Below are positions 33,501-40,686 of a DNA stretch of 64,000 nt, piece after piece. The notes under the pieces are model-generated. The model saw only the letters and a list, made by a program, of their open reading frames with translations. It was not told where the DNA came from and did not search any database. A program made the translations under genes and the position numbers. The first letter of the stretch is position 1. Every line of letters starts with the position of its first letter. Source of the DNA: Kribbibacterium absianum (lineage in GTDB: Bacteria > Actinomycetota > Coriobacteriia > Coriobacteriales > Atopobiaceae); NCBI RefSeq assembly GCF_030067705.1, contig NZ_JASJEX010000005.1, positions 94,249 to 158,248 on the forward strand, written 5' to 3'.

Positions 33501-34103
33501 CACCGCCACGGCGCCGCGGTCGAGGAGCTTGGCCATGGCGGCCGGGTCGATGGTCTCGATGGTCTCCACTTGGTCGCTCGTGCGGAAGCCGTCCATGAAG
33601 TGGGCCACCGGCAGCGAGCCCTTGACCGCCGAGAGATGCGCGACGAGCGAGAGGTCCATGCACTCCTGCACCGAGGCGCTGCCGAGCAGGCACACGCCGG
33701 TGGGACGGATGGCCATGAGGTCCTGGTGGTCGCCAAAGATCGAGAGGGCGTGGGCGGACAGCGACCGGCACGTGATGTGGAGCACGCCGGGCAGCAGCTC
33801 GCCGGAGAGCTTGTAGAGGTTGGGGATCATCAGCAGCAGCCCCTGGCTGTCGGTCACGGTCACGCCGAGGGCGCCGCCCGCCAATGCGCCGTGCAGCGCG
33901 CCGGCCACGCCCTTCTCGGACTGCATCTCCTTGACCACCAGGGGCTGCCCGAAGGCGTTGAGGCGGCCCTCGCAGCTCCAGCGCTCGAGGGTCTCGGCCA
34001 TGTGGGAGGCCGGCGTGATCGGGAAGATCAGCGCGGCCTCGCTCAGCGCATAGGCCGCCTGGGCCGCCGCCGTCATGCCGTCCATCGCCACACGCCTGGT
34101 CAT
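30537..34103 (-). CDS. nifJ: Pyruvate:ferredoxin (flavodoxin) oxidoreductase, single-chain
   Basis: NifJ oxidatively decarboxylates pyruvate to acetyl-CoA and reduces ferredoxin. The 1188-residue length is normal. Domains in order are: domain I (PITPAS near residue 30), domain II, and the CoA-binding gamma domain (about 410-600). Next come two 4Fe-4S clusters, CVECCECSFVCP (C701 on) and CVGCGSCAYNCP (C757 on), and the TPP domain with GGDGWAYDIGYGG and NTGGEMSK near 980-1020. An extra cysteine sits inside the first cluster motif. The start MTRRVAMDG has GAGAGGG upstream. It is the central energy gene of an anaerobe. Confidence 0.97.
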   Translation of the reverse strand: MTRRVAMDGMTAAAQAAYALSEAALIFPITPASHMAETLERWSCEGRLNAFGQPLVVKEMQSEKGVAGALHGALAGGALGVTVTDSQGLLLMIPNLYKLSGELLPGVLHITCRSLSAHALSIFGDHQDLMAIRPTGVCLLGSASVQECMDLSLVAHLSAVKGSLPVAHFMDGFRTSDQVETIETIDPAAMAKLLDRGAVAVFRARCLEPERPQARGTAQNPDIYFQNREAANARYDAFPAVVQGQMDAVAALTGRSYHLFDYVGAPDAEFVIATMGSSCEVVEATVRHLTAQGRKVGLIKVRLYRPWDRAAFLAAVPASCRRLCALDRTKEPGSQGEPLYQDVALSVLQSGRAIQVSGGRYGLSSKDFTPAQVKAVFDDLAAPQPRERFTVGIDDDVTHLSLSVGEPLDVLPDNLTQAVFYGFGSDGTVSASKSVGRILGNTLQGSAQEYSWYDSKKSGGLTISYLRLSPDAAPIQAPWLIEGADYVACNKAIYVRRGYDLLGRLRHGGTFVLNCPWQTLEELDRHLPASLKRDIAAKEAKLWTVDASALAEKLGLGARVNLIMETVFFKLAGLLPFDQAVAALKQDAQQLYGAKGSEVVSADLAAIDQALGTLTSIAVPAAWAGATEGPLTVRQQQEEGASAGRSETAYERDVFWPMEELKGNDLPVSALAPDGIVPTGTTALEKRTVAFSIPRWDVDTCVECCECSFVCPHAAIRPVLAEPEELRGAPAAFSTKPATHQGLNGLEFRIQVWPEDCVGCGSCAYNCPAPGKALVMEPLETQLDTQKECLDFALANVSDKPDRLPPVDVPGTQLRRPLFEFSSCCGGCGEAPYLKLLTQLFGERLIVANATGCSSIYGAYMPAVPYCAGADGRGPAWGNSLFEDNGEYGYGIMKGVRVRRSLLEAAVAQAVVCAELPKAARALLTAWQAGKDDADASYELGQAVRQGLAGLDRSGLSAEAQTLVERILGLGESFGKKSVWCVGGDGWAYDIGYGGLDEVVASGEDFNVLVLDTEGYSNTGGEMSKATQLGAVTGFTYDGKSEPKKNLGLMLTQYGYVYVAHIDLRGDMQQAIDALREADAYDGPSVVICFCPCITWDLTAGMGTVTGIMKEAVETGYWPLWRFDPRRADAGEDPFRLDSPQPTKPLAPFLAKMARYASLGTRDPWRSQMLQDELAKDSETLYRRLAKQ

Positions 34104-34230
34104 GGTGCGCCCTCTCGTCCGCGTTGTCTTGGATGGGTCCTTTCTACCCTGCGCGCCCCGCGCCAAAGGGGTCGTGCCCGGGAGCCGCGCGAAGGGGCCG
34201 AACCTGTTCGCCGCCAGCGCTGACCCCGCC

Positions 34231-34333
34231 GGGACGCTCGGCTCCGGCACCCCCGTCCCGGCGCAAAAGGGGCGCCCCAGGCCACAGCCCGAGGCGCCCC
34301 GGATGGGACAGACAGCTCCGGCACCAGCGTCCC
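34231..34333. repeat. Two 29-nt dyad elements flanking a terminator
   Basis: Copies lie at 34231-34259 and 34305-34333. The second ends 4 nt from the AEC stop codon. Confidence 0.85.
34265..34300 (-). terminator. Rho-independent terminator of the oxc-AEC operon
   Basis: GGGGCGCC (34269-34276) pairs with GGCGCCCC (34293-34300). On the minus strand a TTTT run (34268-34265) follows. It separates the oxalate genes from nifJ. Confidence 0.8.
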
Positions 34334-34337
34334 TGCG

Positions 34338-35522
34338 CTAGAAGGCGCTCGTGATGATCGGCATCAGCCAGACCCACAGGATGCAGGTGGCCGCGAAGCC
34401 CACCGTCGACACGGCGACGCTGGACGCGCCCTCGCGCACGTAGATGTTGTAGCGGCTCGAGATGATGATGCCCGAGAACGCCGGCGGCAGGGCCACGGCC
34501 ATGCAGAGCATGGCGAGCTTGCTCGCGTCGTGCCCCATGCCGCACAGGATCGCCAGGGCCACGATCACCGCCGGCGTCAGCACCAGACGGAAGAACGTGT
34601 TCCAAAGCGTCTCCTTGCCCAGCGAGAACTTCACGGTGGAAAGGGCCAGGCCGGCGGCCAGAACGGCGACACCCGAGTTGGCCTTGGCGATGAGCTCGAA
34701 CGTCGGGTCCAGCTGCTCGGGAACCCTGATACCGATGAGCACGAAGACCACGGCCAGGATCGGGGCCCAGCACACCGGCTGCTCGAGCGCGTTCACCACA
34801 GCCGCCAGGTTGGGGTTCTTGATCTTGTCATGGTGCCTCTTGCCGTGGACGCTCGAGACGGCGATCTCCTTGCCCGCCTTCTCGCCCTTGGCCTCCTTGT
34901 CGTCGATCGGGGCCTCGACCTTCTTGCCGGCGTCGGGGTCGGTCGCGACGGCCGGCGTGGCAGCGGCCATCGCACCGGCGCTCCCCGAGGCCTGCGCTGC
35001 GACGGTTTTCTTGGCGGCCTCGCTGGCCAGCTTCTTGGCCTTGTCCTGGCCGATGTTGATCAGGTAGAAGCCAATGGGGATCGTGATGGCGTTCACGATG
35101 ATGGCCACGATGGCGATCACGAGGTTCGTGGTCACCGTGTCGCCGTAAATGGGGTCCAGCACGGCGAAACCGAGAAAGCCGATGGTCGGCGAGCCGGCGA
35201 TCAGCGCGCAGACACCGGCCTCCTGGGTGTTGTGGTGAAAGAGCTTCTTGCAGAGCCAGAAGCTCAGCAGGAACATGCCGACGATGCCGACGAGCGACAC
35301 GAGGGTCAGCGTGACGTCGCTGAACAGGTCCGCGCGCGTGGCCTTGACGATGGACACGAACAGGGCCGCCGGCAGCGCGATGTCGAGCACCACCTTGTTG
35401 AGGCCTTGGCGCTGGTCGCTGTCGAAATAGCCACGCTTGCCGAGGACGTAGCCGAGGGCCATGATCACGAGGATCGGGACGATGTCCTCCACGATGATCT
35501 GGACCATAGAGTCCGATGACAC
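34338..35522 (-). CDS. AEC-family (auxin efflux carrier-type) permease, candidate oxalate/formate transporter
   Basis: The 394-residue protein has about 10 membrane segments in two halves (VEDIVPILVIMALGYVLGKRGYF at the N-terminus). They are joined by a hydrophilic Ala/Lys/Glu-rich loop of about 95 residues (165-260). AEC permeases carry malonate, malate and other organic acids. It lies 51 nt downstream of oxc on the same strand, so oxalate uptake or oxalate/formate exchange is the likely job, replacing OxlT. The GTG start at 35522 has AAAGGAGG seven nt upstream; an ATG five codons later is possible. Confidence 0.85.
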   Translation of the reverse strand: MSSDSMVQIIVEDIVPILVIMALGYVLGKRGYFDSDQRQGLNKVVLDIALPAALFVSIVKATRADLFSDVTLTLVSLVGIVGMFLLSFWLCKKLFHHNTQEAGVCALIAGSPTIGFLGFAVLDPIYGDTVTTNLVIAIVAIIVNAITIPIGFYLINIGQDKAKKLASEAAKKTVAAQASGSAGAMAAATPAVATDPDAGKKVEAPIDDKEAKGEKAGKEIAVSSVHGKRHHDKIKNPNLAAVVNALEQPVCWAPILAVVFVLIGIRVPEQLDPTFELIAKANSGVAVLAAGLALSTVKFSLGKETLWNTFFRLVLTPAVIVALAILCGMGHDASKLAMLCMAVALPPAFSGIIISSRYNIYVREGASSVAVSTVGFAATCILWVWLMPIITSAF

Positions 35523-35541
35523 TTCGAAGCCTCCTTTCCTG

Positions 35542-35571
35542 GGGCCGTGGGCGCCGCAGTGCCCACGGCCC
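35542..35571 (-). terminator. Intercistronic hairpin between oxc and the AEC permease
   Basis: GGGCCGTGGGC (35542-35552) pairs perfectly with 35561-35571 across an 8-nt loop, two nt after the oxc stop. Without a T-tract it may protect the oxc mRNA end and lower permease expression. Confidence 0.6.
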
Positions 35572-35573
35572 TT

Positions 35574-37376
35574 CTACGACTGGGCGGGCCCCTGCACGAG
35601 CTTGCCGTCCACGACCTTCTCGTTCAGGTCCACGCACTCGCCCGCAGCGAGCGGCCCGAAGAGCGGCTTGGGGTTGAGGTCGCCGATATGGCCGCTCTCC
35701 TTGCCGGAATGGATGGACAGCTGCACGTGGATGAAGCTCGGGCCGTCCAACGCGAGGGCCTCGGTGAGCATGGACTCCACGTCGGCGGGCGTCGTGGCGT
35801 AGTAGCCCTTGGCGCCGAAGGCCTCGCCGAGCTTCTCGTAATGCGCGGTGGCGTCCAGCGTGAGCGGCGACGGGTCGCCGGAGGTGCCGAGGTCCTCGAA
35901 GTCGCCGCGGTAGATGCCGCCGTTGTTGAGGACCATGAAGGTGATCGGCAGATGGAAGCGGCAGGCGGTCTCGACCTCCATGCCGGCGAAGCCGTAGGCC
36001 GAGTCGCCGGAGATGGACAGCACGTGCTTGCCGGTGGCCACGGCCGCACCGATCGCGTAGGGCGTCGCCACGCCCATGACGCCCCAGGTGCCGCAGTCAA
36101 GACGGTGGCGCGGCAGCTTCATCTGCACGATGTCGCGGCAGTCGTCCAGCGTGTTGGCGCCGTCGTTGGTCAGGTACACGTCAGGGTTCTTGGCCAGGAC
36201 CCGGTTCACGGCCCCCAGGGCGTTGAAGTGGTCCATCGGCACGGTGTCCGCGGTCTCCTTGCCAGCGAAACGCGCGTTGTTCTTCGCGGTGTCGGCGGCC
36301 AGCTGGTCGAGCCACGCCTGGCTGGCGTGAACCGGGTGCTTGGCGAGGCCGGCGTTCATCTGCGCCATCACGGTCTTGATGTCGCCGATCACCGGGCAGG
36401 CGATTGGCCGCGCGCTGCCGATCTCCTCCTCGTCGATGTCGATCTGGATGAACTTGACGTCGGGGTTCCAGTGCTTGCCCTTGCCGTAGTTGAGCATCCA
36501 GTTGAGGCGCGCGCCGATCACGAGCACCACGTCGGCCGTGCGCATCGCGAGCCCGCGGCAGCTGGCCGTGCAGTGGGGGTCGTCGTCCGGGATGAGGCCC
36601 TTGGCCATCGACATCGGCTGGTAGGGCAGGCCGGTGGCGTCGATGAAGGCGCGGACCTCGTCCTCCGCCTGGGCATAGGCGGCGCCCTTGCCGATCAGCA
36701 CCCAGGGGTTCTTGGCCGAGGCCAAGAGCTCCAGGGCCTCGTCAATGGAGGCCTGGGCCGCCGGCATCGCGGGCGCCAGGTGCGTCGCGGGCACGAGCAG
36801 CGCCTTGGCCTGGCCGATGGGAAGCGTCTGGCCCATCAGGTCGTCGGGCAGGTCCACGTACACGCCGCCGGGACGGCCGGCCAACGCGATGCGGATGGCC
36901 CGCTCGACGCCCAACGGGATGTCCTCGATCTTGTCGATACGGAACGCGTCCTTGGCAAACGGCACTGCATAGGCGCGCTGGTCCAGGCCCTCGTACTCGC
37001 CCTCCTGCAGGTCCACCGTGTGGCGCACCGAAGAGCCGGCGAGCATGACGCAGGGCCAGCCGTTCTCGGTGGCCTCCTTGAGGGACGCGAGGCCGTTCAA
37101 GAAGCCCGGCGCGCTCACCGTGAGGTAGAAGCCGGGGAACTGCGTCAGGAAGCCTTCGGCCGCGGCCGCGTTGCCGGCGTCGGCCTCGTGGCGCATGCCG
37201 ACGAACCGGATGCCCCGGGCCTGCGCGATGCGCGCGAAGTCGGTGACCGGGATGCCCACGACCCCGTACATGTGCTTGACGCCGTTGGCGAGCAGCGCCT
37301 CGGCCAAGTAGTGCATGCCGTCCGTGAGCTGCTCGGGCTCGGCTGCCGTTTGCGGTGCGGGGGTGGTTGCGTCCAT
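35574..37376 (-). CDS. oxc: Oxalyl-CoA decarboxylase
   Basis: Oxc is a TPP enzyme that converts oxalyl-CoA to formyl-CoA and CO2. The 600-residue protein has the TPP-activating Glu64 in GMRHEADAGNAAAAEGF. It also has the Oxc signature SGSSVRH-type segment VMLAGSSVRHTVDLQEGEYEGLDQ (residues about 110-135), and the Mg/TPP motif GDSAYGFAGMEVET with NNGGIYRGD. Together these separate it from acetolactate synthase. The start has GGAGGAGG upstream. It is divergent from frc and probably co-transcribed with the AEC permease. Confidence 0.95.
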   Translation of the reverse strand: MDATTPAPQTAAEPEQLTDGMHYLAEALLANGVKHMYGVVGIPVTDFARIAQARGIRFVGMRHEADAGNAAAAEGFLTQFPGFYLTVSAPGFLNGLASLKEATENGWPCVMLAGSSVRHTVDLQEGEYEGLDQRAYAVPFAKDAFRIDKIEDIPLGVERAIRIALAGRPGGVYVDLPDDLMGQTLPIGQAKALLVPATHLAPAMPAAQASIDEALELLASAKNPWVLIGKGAAYAQAEDEVRAFIDATGLPYQPMSMAKGLIPDDDPHCTASCRGLAMRTADVVLVIGARLNWMLNYGKGKHWNPDVKFIQIDIDEEEIGSARPIACPVIGDIKTVMAQMNAGLAKHPVHASQAWLDQLAADTAKNNARFAGKETADTVPMDHFNALGAVNRVLAKNPDVYLTNDGANTLDDCRDIVQMKLPRHRLDCGTWGVMGVATPYAIGAAVATGKHVLSISGDSAYGFAGMEVETACRFHLPITFMVLNNGGIYRGDFEDLGTSGDPSPLTLDATAHYEKLGEAFGAKGYYATTPADVESMLTEALALDGPSFIHVQLSIHSGKESGHIGDLNPKPLFGPLAAGECVDLNEKVVDGKLVQGPAQS

Positions 37377-37740
37377 GGGACCTCCTCCATCGGGGTTTCA
37401 CGAGAGCGCGGGCGCCGGGGCTCCGGCACGGGAACCGTGCGGAGCGGCCATCGGGACTCGCTGTTCTGGTGTGAATCTCCCGGTTTCACGGCCTGTGGCG
37501 CGAGCCGTCTCCGACCACACAAAACAAGCGCACCCAAGGCAACGGGTCGCTCATGGTGATGCGGCCAGACCCGGCAAGTCCCTCCTTTTTGAAATGGGGG
37601 TTTATGTTGATTGGCGCGCGACGGGACAGGCTCCCTTCGGGGTGGGCATAGCCAATCAAACCTGGCTGGGGCTCTTCTTAAGACCCTTTCAGCCAGCGTC
37701 TCTCGAGTCGTCACAGACGCGGACAGAAAGAGGTCGTCTC
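37377..37740. other. Divergent promoter region of the oxalate module
   Basis: These 364 nt hold no gene. A stem at 37420-37445 pairs GCTCCGGCACGG with its complement, with one bulged base. Nine-bp inverted copies TTGATTGGC (37607-37615) and GCCAATCAA (37651-37659) are separated by 35 nt and may be a regulator site. Runs CCTCCTTTTT and CTTCTTAAGACC give locally AT-rich segments fit for promoters. No LacI-type site of the uronate regulon is present. Confidence 0.6.
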
Positions 37741-39102
37741 ATGGCAGAGCAAACCAACACGGCGCCCCTGGCGGGCATCAAGGTCATCGACTGGACCCAG
37801 GTGCAGTCCGGGCCCTCCTGCACGCAGCTGCTGGCCTGGCTGGGCGCCGAGGTCATCAAGATAGAAAAGATCGACTACGGCGACCCGACCCGCAACGAGC
37901 TGCTCGACATCGCGGACTCCTGGAGCCTCTATTTCCTGCAGCTCAACGCCAACAAGAAGTCGCTGACGCTCAACATGAAGACCGAGCAGGGCAAGCAGAT
38001 CCTCACCGACCTGCTCAAGGACGCCGACGTCTTTGTCGAGAACATCGGCCCGGGCGACGTGGAGAAGCTCGGCTTTGGCTGGGACGTGGTGCACAAGATC
38101 AACCCGCGCTGCATCATGGCGTCCCTCAAGGGCTTCAACCAGGGTTCGCGTTTCGCCCACGTGAAGGCGTTCGAGCCCGTCGCGCAGTCCGCGGGCGGCG
38201 CCGCGTCCACCACTGGCTGGAACGAGGGCGAGTTCAACGTGCCGACGCAGTCGGCCGCCGCGCTCGGCGACTCCAACACCGGCATGCACCTGGCCATCGG
38301 CATCTTGGCCGCGTTGGTGCAGCGCGAGCACACCGGCGAAGGCTGCTACGTGTACCAGTCCATGCAGAGCGCCGTGCTCAACCTCTGCCGCATCAAGCTG
38401 CGCGACCAGATCATGCTCGACAACCTCGGCGCGCTCCCGCACTACGAGGTGTACCCGGACTTCAACTGGGGCAAGGCGATCCCGCGCGCCGAGAACACCG
38501 AGGGCGGCCAGGTCATCGGCTGGTGCTACAAGGCCAAGGGCTGGGAGACCGACCCCAACGCCTACGTGTACATCGTGGCCCAGAACCCGCAGAAGGACTT
38601 CGTCAAGCTGTGCGAGGCCATCGGCAACCCGGACCTGGCCAACGACCCGCGCTTCGACTGCTGGCAGCACCGCCAGCTGCACAAGAAGGAGCTCTACCCC
38701 TACATCGAGGCCTACACCAAGCAGTACGACAAGTACACGCTGACCGAGGAGCTGGGCAAGGCCGGCGTGCCGGTGGGCCCCGTGCTGGACTGGTACGAGC
38801 TGGAGCACGACGAGCAGCTGGAGCAGGAGGGCACGATGCCGGTCATCGACCAGGGCGGCGCCCGCGGCGACTTCAAGACCATCGGCCTGCCGTTCTCGCT
38901 CTCCAACTTCACCCCCACCTATAAGCGCGCGCCAGACCTCGGCGAGAACAACAAGGAGATCCTGACGGGCCTCGGCTACAGCGAGGAGCAGATCGAGCAG
39001 CTCCTGGCCGACAACGTGATCAGCCCGGTCAAGACCCCGAGCAACCCGCGCACGCAGGTGCTCCTGCCGAGCGACCTCAAGAAGAGCGACGCGACGAAGT
39101 AG
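37741..39102 (+). CDS. frc: Formyl-CoA:oxalate CoA-transferase
   Basis: Frc moves CoA from formyl-CoA to oxalate, priming Oxc. The 453-residue class III CoA-transferase matches the family closely. It has VQSGPSCTQLLAWLGAEVIK at the N-terminus, the catalytic Asp177 in ALGDSNTGMHL (Asp169 in Oxalobacter) and KGWETDPNAYVY. The glycine loop is shortened to EGGQ. A lysine-rich tail of roughly 25 residues after the usual end (VKTPSNPRTQVLLP on) is extra. The start at 37741 has GAGG 8 nt upstream. A strong hairpin follows. Confidence 0.95.
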   Translation: MAEQTNTAPLAGIKVIDWTQVQSGPSCTQLLAWLGAEVIKIEKIDYGDPTRNELLDIADSWSLYFLQLNANKKSLTLNMKTEQGKQILTDLLKDADVFVENIGPGDVEKLGFGWDVVHKINPRCIMASLKGFNQGSRFAHVKAFEPVAQSAGGAASTTGWNEGEFNVPTQSAAALGDSNTGMHLAIGILAALVQREHTGEGCYVYQSMQSAVLNLCRIKLRDQIMLDNLGALPHYEVYPDFNWGKAIPRAENTEGGQVIGWCYKAKGWETDPNAYVYIVAQNPQKDFVKLCEAIGNPDLANDPRFDCWQHRQLHKKELYPYIEAYTKQYDKYTLTEELGKAGVPVGPVLDWYELEHDEQLEQEGTMPVIDQGGARGDFKTIGLPFSLSNFTPTYKRAPDLGENNKEILTGLGYSEEQIEQLLADNVISPVKTPSNPRTQVLLPSDLKKSDATK

Positions 39103-39113
39103 CTGGCAGAAAA

Positions 39114-39149
39114 GAGCGGGGCGCTGGCACAGGCGCCAGCGCCCCGCTC
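39114..39149. terminator. Bidirectional stem-loop between frc and the DJ-1 gene
   Basis: GAGCGGGGCGCTGGC (39114-39128) pairs perfectly with 39135-39149, a 15-bp stem with a 6-nt loop, between convergent genes. Confidence 0.75.
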
Positions 39150-39187
39150 CTGCCGAAGGGACGACGCCCAACGGCCCCGCCCCTCTT

Positions 39188-39871
39188 TTATTTGATGAGG
39201 TTCAGCACCTTCTTGGCCACCGTGGCCGCAGACTGCGGGTTCTGGCCGGTCACAAGGTTGCCGTCGCGGATCACGTGCACGGAGAACGGCTTGGCCGCCT
39301 GGTAGCCGGCGCCCTGCTCTTGTAGCGCGTCCTGCGTGGAGAAGGGCACCGCGTCGGCGAGGCCGCAGGCCTGCTCTTCCTCGTTCGAGAAGCCCGTCAG
39401 GTGCTTGCCGGCCACGAACGGCGCGCCATCGGATGCCCGCATGCCGAGCAGCCCCGCACAGCCGTGGCACGTGGACGACACCACGCCGCCGGCCGCCCAA
39501 ATGGCCTCGGCGATGGACGCGAGCGCGGTGCTCGTCGGGAAGTCCCAGAGCACGCCGTGGCCGCCAGCGAAGTAGATGGCCTCGTACTGTGACGGGTCAA
39601 CATCGTCGGCCGCGAGGGAGTCCCGCAGGTAGTGATGGCAGTAGGCCGGGTCGCCGTAATAGCGCCAGCAGGCCTCGTTCATGGAGTCGGGCGCGAGGCT
39701 GGCCGCGTCGATGGGCACCCAGCCGCCGTCGGGGCTCACGTAGTCCACGTGCACGCCGTTGCGCTCCATCACGGCCTGGAAATCGACGGCCTCGCTGAGC
39801 CAGAGGCCGGTCGCGCGCTGGATCTTGTCGAAGTGGTCGTGATTGGTGACGGCCACGAGCACCTTTTTCAT
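39188..39871 (-). CDS. DJ-1/PfpI-superfamily protein (class I glutamine amidotransferase-like)
   Basis: The 227-residue protein has the flavodoxin-like DJ-1 fold with the elbow cysteine in STCHGCAGLL and the GGHG loop in IYFAGGHGVLWDFP. Members act as glyoxalase III, chaperones or stress proteins. The HchA-like pattern suggests alpha-oxoaldehyde handling. The link to the neighbouring oxalate genes is only positional. The start MKKVLVAVTNHD at 39871 has GAGGAG upstream. Confidence 0.85.
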   Translation of the reverse strand: MKKVLVAVTNHDHFDKIQRATGLWLSEAVDFQAVMERNGVHVDYVSPDGGWVPIDAASLAPDSMNEACWRYYGDPAYCHHYLRDSLAADDVDPSQYEAIYFAGGHGVLWDFPTSTALASIAEAIWAAGGVVSSTCHGCAGLLGMRASDGAPFVAGKHLTGFSNEEEQACGLADAVPFSTQDALQEQGAGYQAAKPFSVHVIRDGNLVTGQNPQSAATVAKKVLNLIK

Positions 39872-39888
39872 GGCTGGCTCCTCGGGTT

Positions 39889-39959
39889 GGGACACTGGTG
39901 TCAGGCACGTATGTCCCCGTTGCGGCCTCCGGGACATACGTGCCGGAGCCAATCGTCCC
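39889..39959. repeat. Two 29-nt dyad elements upstream of the DJ-1 gene
   Basis: Copies lie at 39889-39917 and 39931-39959, 42 bp apart. Confidence 0.85.
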
Positions 39960-39983
39960 GGGAGCGCCACACGGAGGCGCCGC

Positions 39984-40194
39984 ACAACCCCCAACCCGAG
40001 TTTGGACCCGCCGAGAAAGAGCCGCGAACGGAAGGTTGGGGGTTGACCGCACCGGCCACCATCCCCCAAGCCCATCAAAACACCTGAGATAAGAGGGATC
40101 AGACGAGGGTTGGGGGTAGGGGTCGAGACGACCTAACCCCCAACCCTCGGCCCGATCGCCGTTCTTCGGGCGCACAGAACAGGGTTGGGGGTTG
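39984..40194. repeat. Telomere-like GGGTTGGGGGTT repeat cluster with hairpin
   Basis: Units lie near 39984-40000 (C-rich strand), 40034-40045, 40105-40125, 40129-40148 (C-rich) and 40181-40194, with a weaker C-rich one near 40061. Positions 40105-40125 and 40129-40148 are inverted copies with a 3-nt loop. The G-runs could form quadruplexes in DNA or RNA. Confidence 0.8.
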
Positions 40195-40223
40195 CAAACC
40201 ACCCAGTTGCGAGCCCTAAACCG

Positions 40224-40601
40224 CTACAGAACCGCCCGTGCCAGCGCGCGGCCGCAGAACACGCCCGCGACGCACAGGCACACGCTCAGCGCCGCGTAGA
40301 CCCCCGCGACCGCCCAGCGCCCCGCGCCCAGCAGATCCGCTGCCTCCAGCGAGAAGGTAGAGAACGTCGTGAACCCGCCGCACACGCCGGTCTTGAGGAA
40401 CGCGAGCGCCCGATCGCTGAGCCCGTTCGTCTCCGCCACGCCCACGATGAACCCGATCAGCACAGACCCGATCAGGTTCACAGCGAACGTCACCCATGGG
40501 AACCCTTCGGGCACGGGCACCAGGTAGCAGAGCGACCGCGCCACTGCGCCCAGGGCGCCTCCAAGTCCCACGAACAGCGTGTTCATCGCTAGGGCAGGCA
40601 T
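40224..40601 (-). CDS. crcB: CrcB/Fluc fluoride channel
   Basis: Fluc channels let fluoride leave the cell. The 125-residue, four-segment protein has GGALGAVARSLCYLV, TFAVNLIGSVLIGF and the signature GVCGGFTTFSTFSLE containing the Na-site and pore Phe residues. Only one crcB copy is present here, so it should form a homodimer. The start MPALAMN at 40601 has GGAG 6 nt upstream; an ATG five codons later is less well placed. It is divergent from a ClC-family gene, a pairing that suggests anion homeostasis. Confidence 0.93.
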   Translation of the reverse strand: MPALAMNTLFVGLGGALGAVARSLCYLVPVPEGFPWVTFAVNLIGSVLIGFIVGVAETNGLSDRALAFLKTGVCGGFTTFSTFSLEAADLLGAGRWAVAGVYAALSVCLCVAGVFCGRALARAVL

Positions 40602-40686
40602 CTTTTGCTCCTCTCGTTCCGGCCCCATGGTACCGACCAGCGCGGGTACAGTCCCGTGGCACGGACGACGCGACCAGAGGAGGAGC

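Larger units (their letters stand above)
39872..40223. other. Intergenic region built almost wholly of repeats
   Basis: No gene is seen in these 352 nt. It holds two 29-nt dyad copies, then at least five G-rich units related to AGGGTTGGGGGTTG in both orientations, two of which form a large hairpin. Confidence 0.75.

Noticed and set aside
28839..34223. Very long plus-strand open frame of 1794 codons
   Set aside because: It is antisense to the clear MFS and nifJ genes and rich in Arg/His/Gly as expected of a high-GC shadow frame.
40602..40686. Fluoride riboswitch between crcB and the ClC gene
   Set aside because: The gap is only 85 nt, is mostly taken up by two ribosome sites, and shows no pseudoknot or conserved crcB-motif core.
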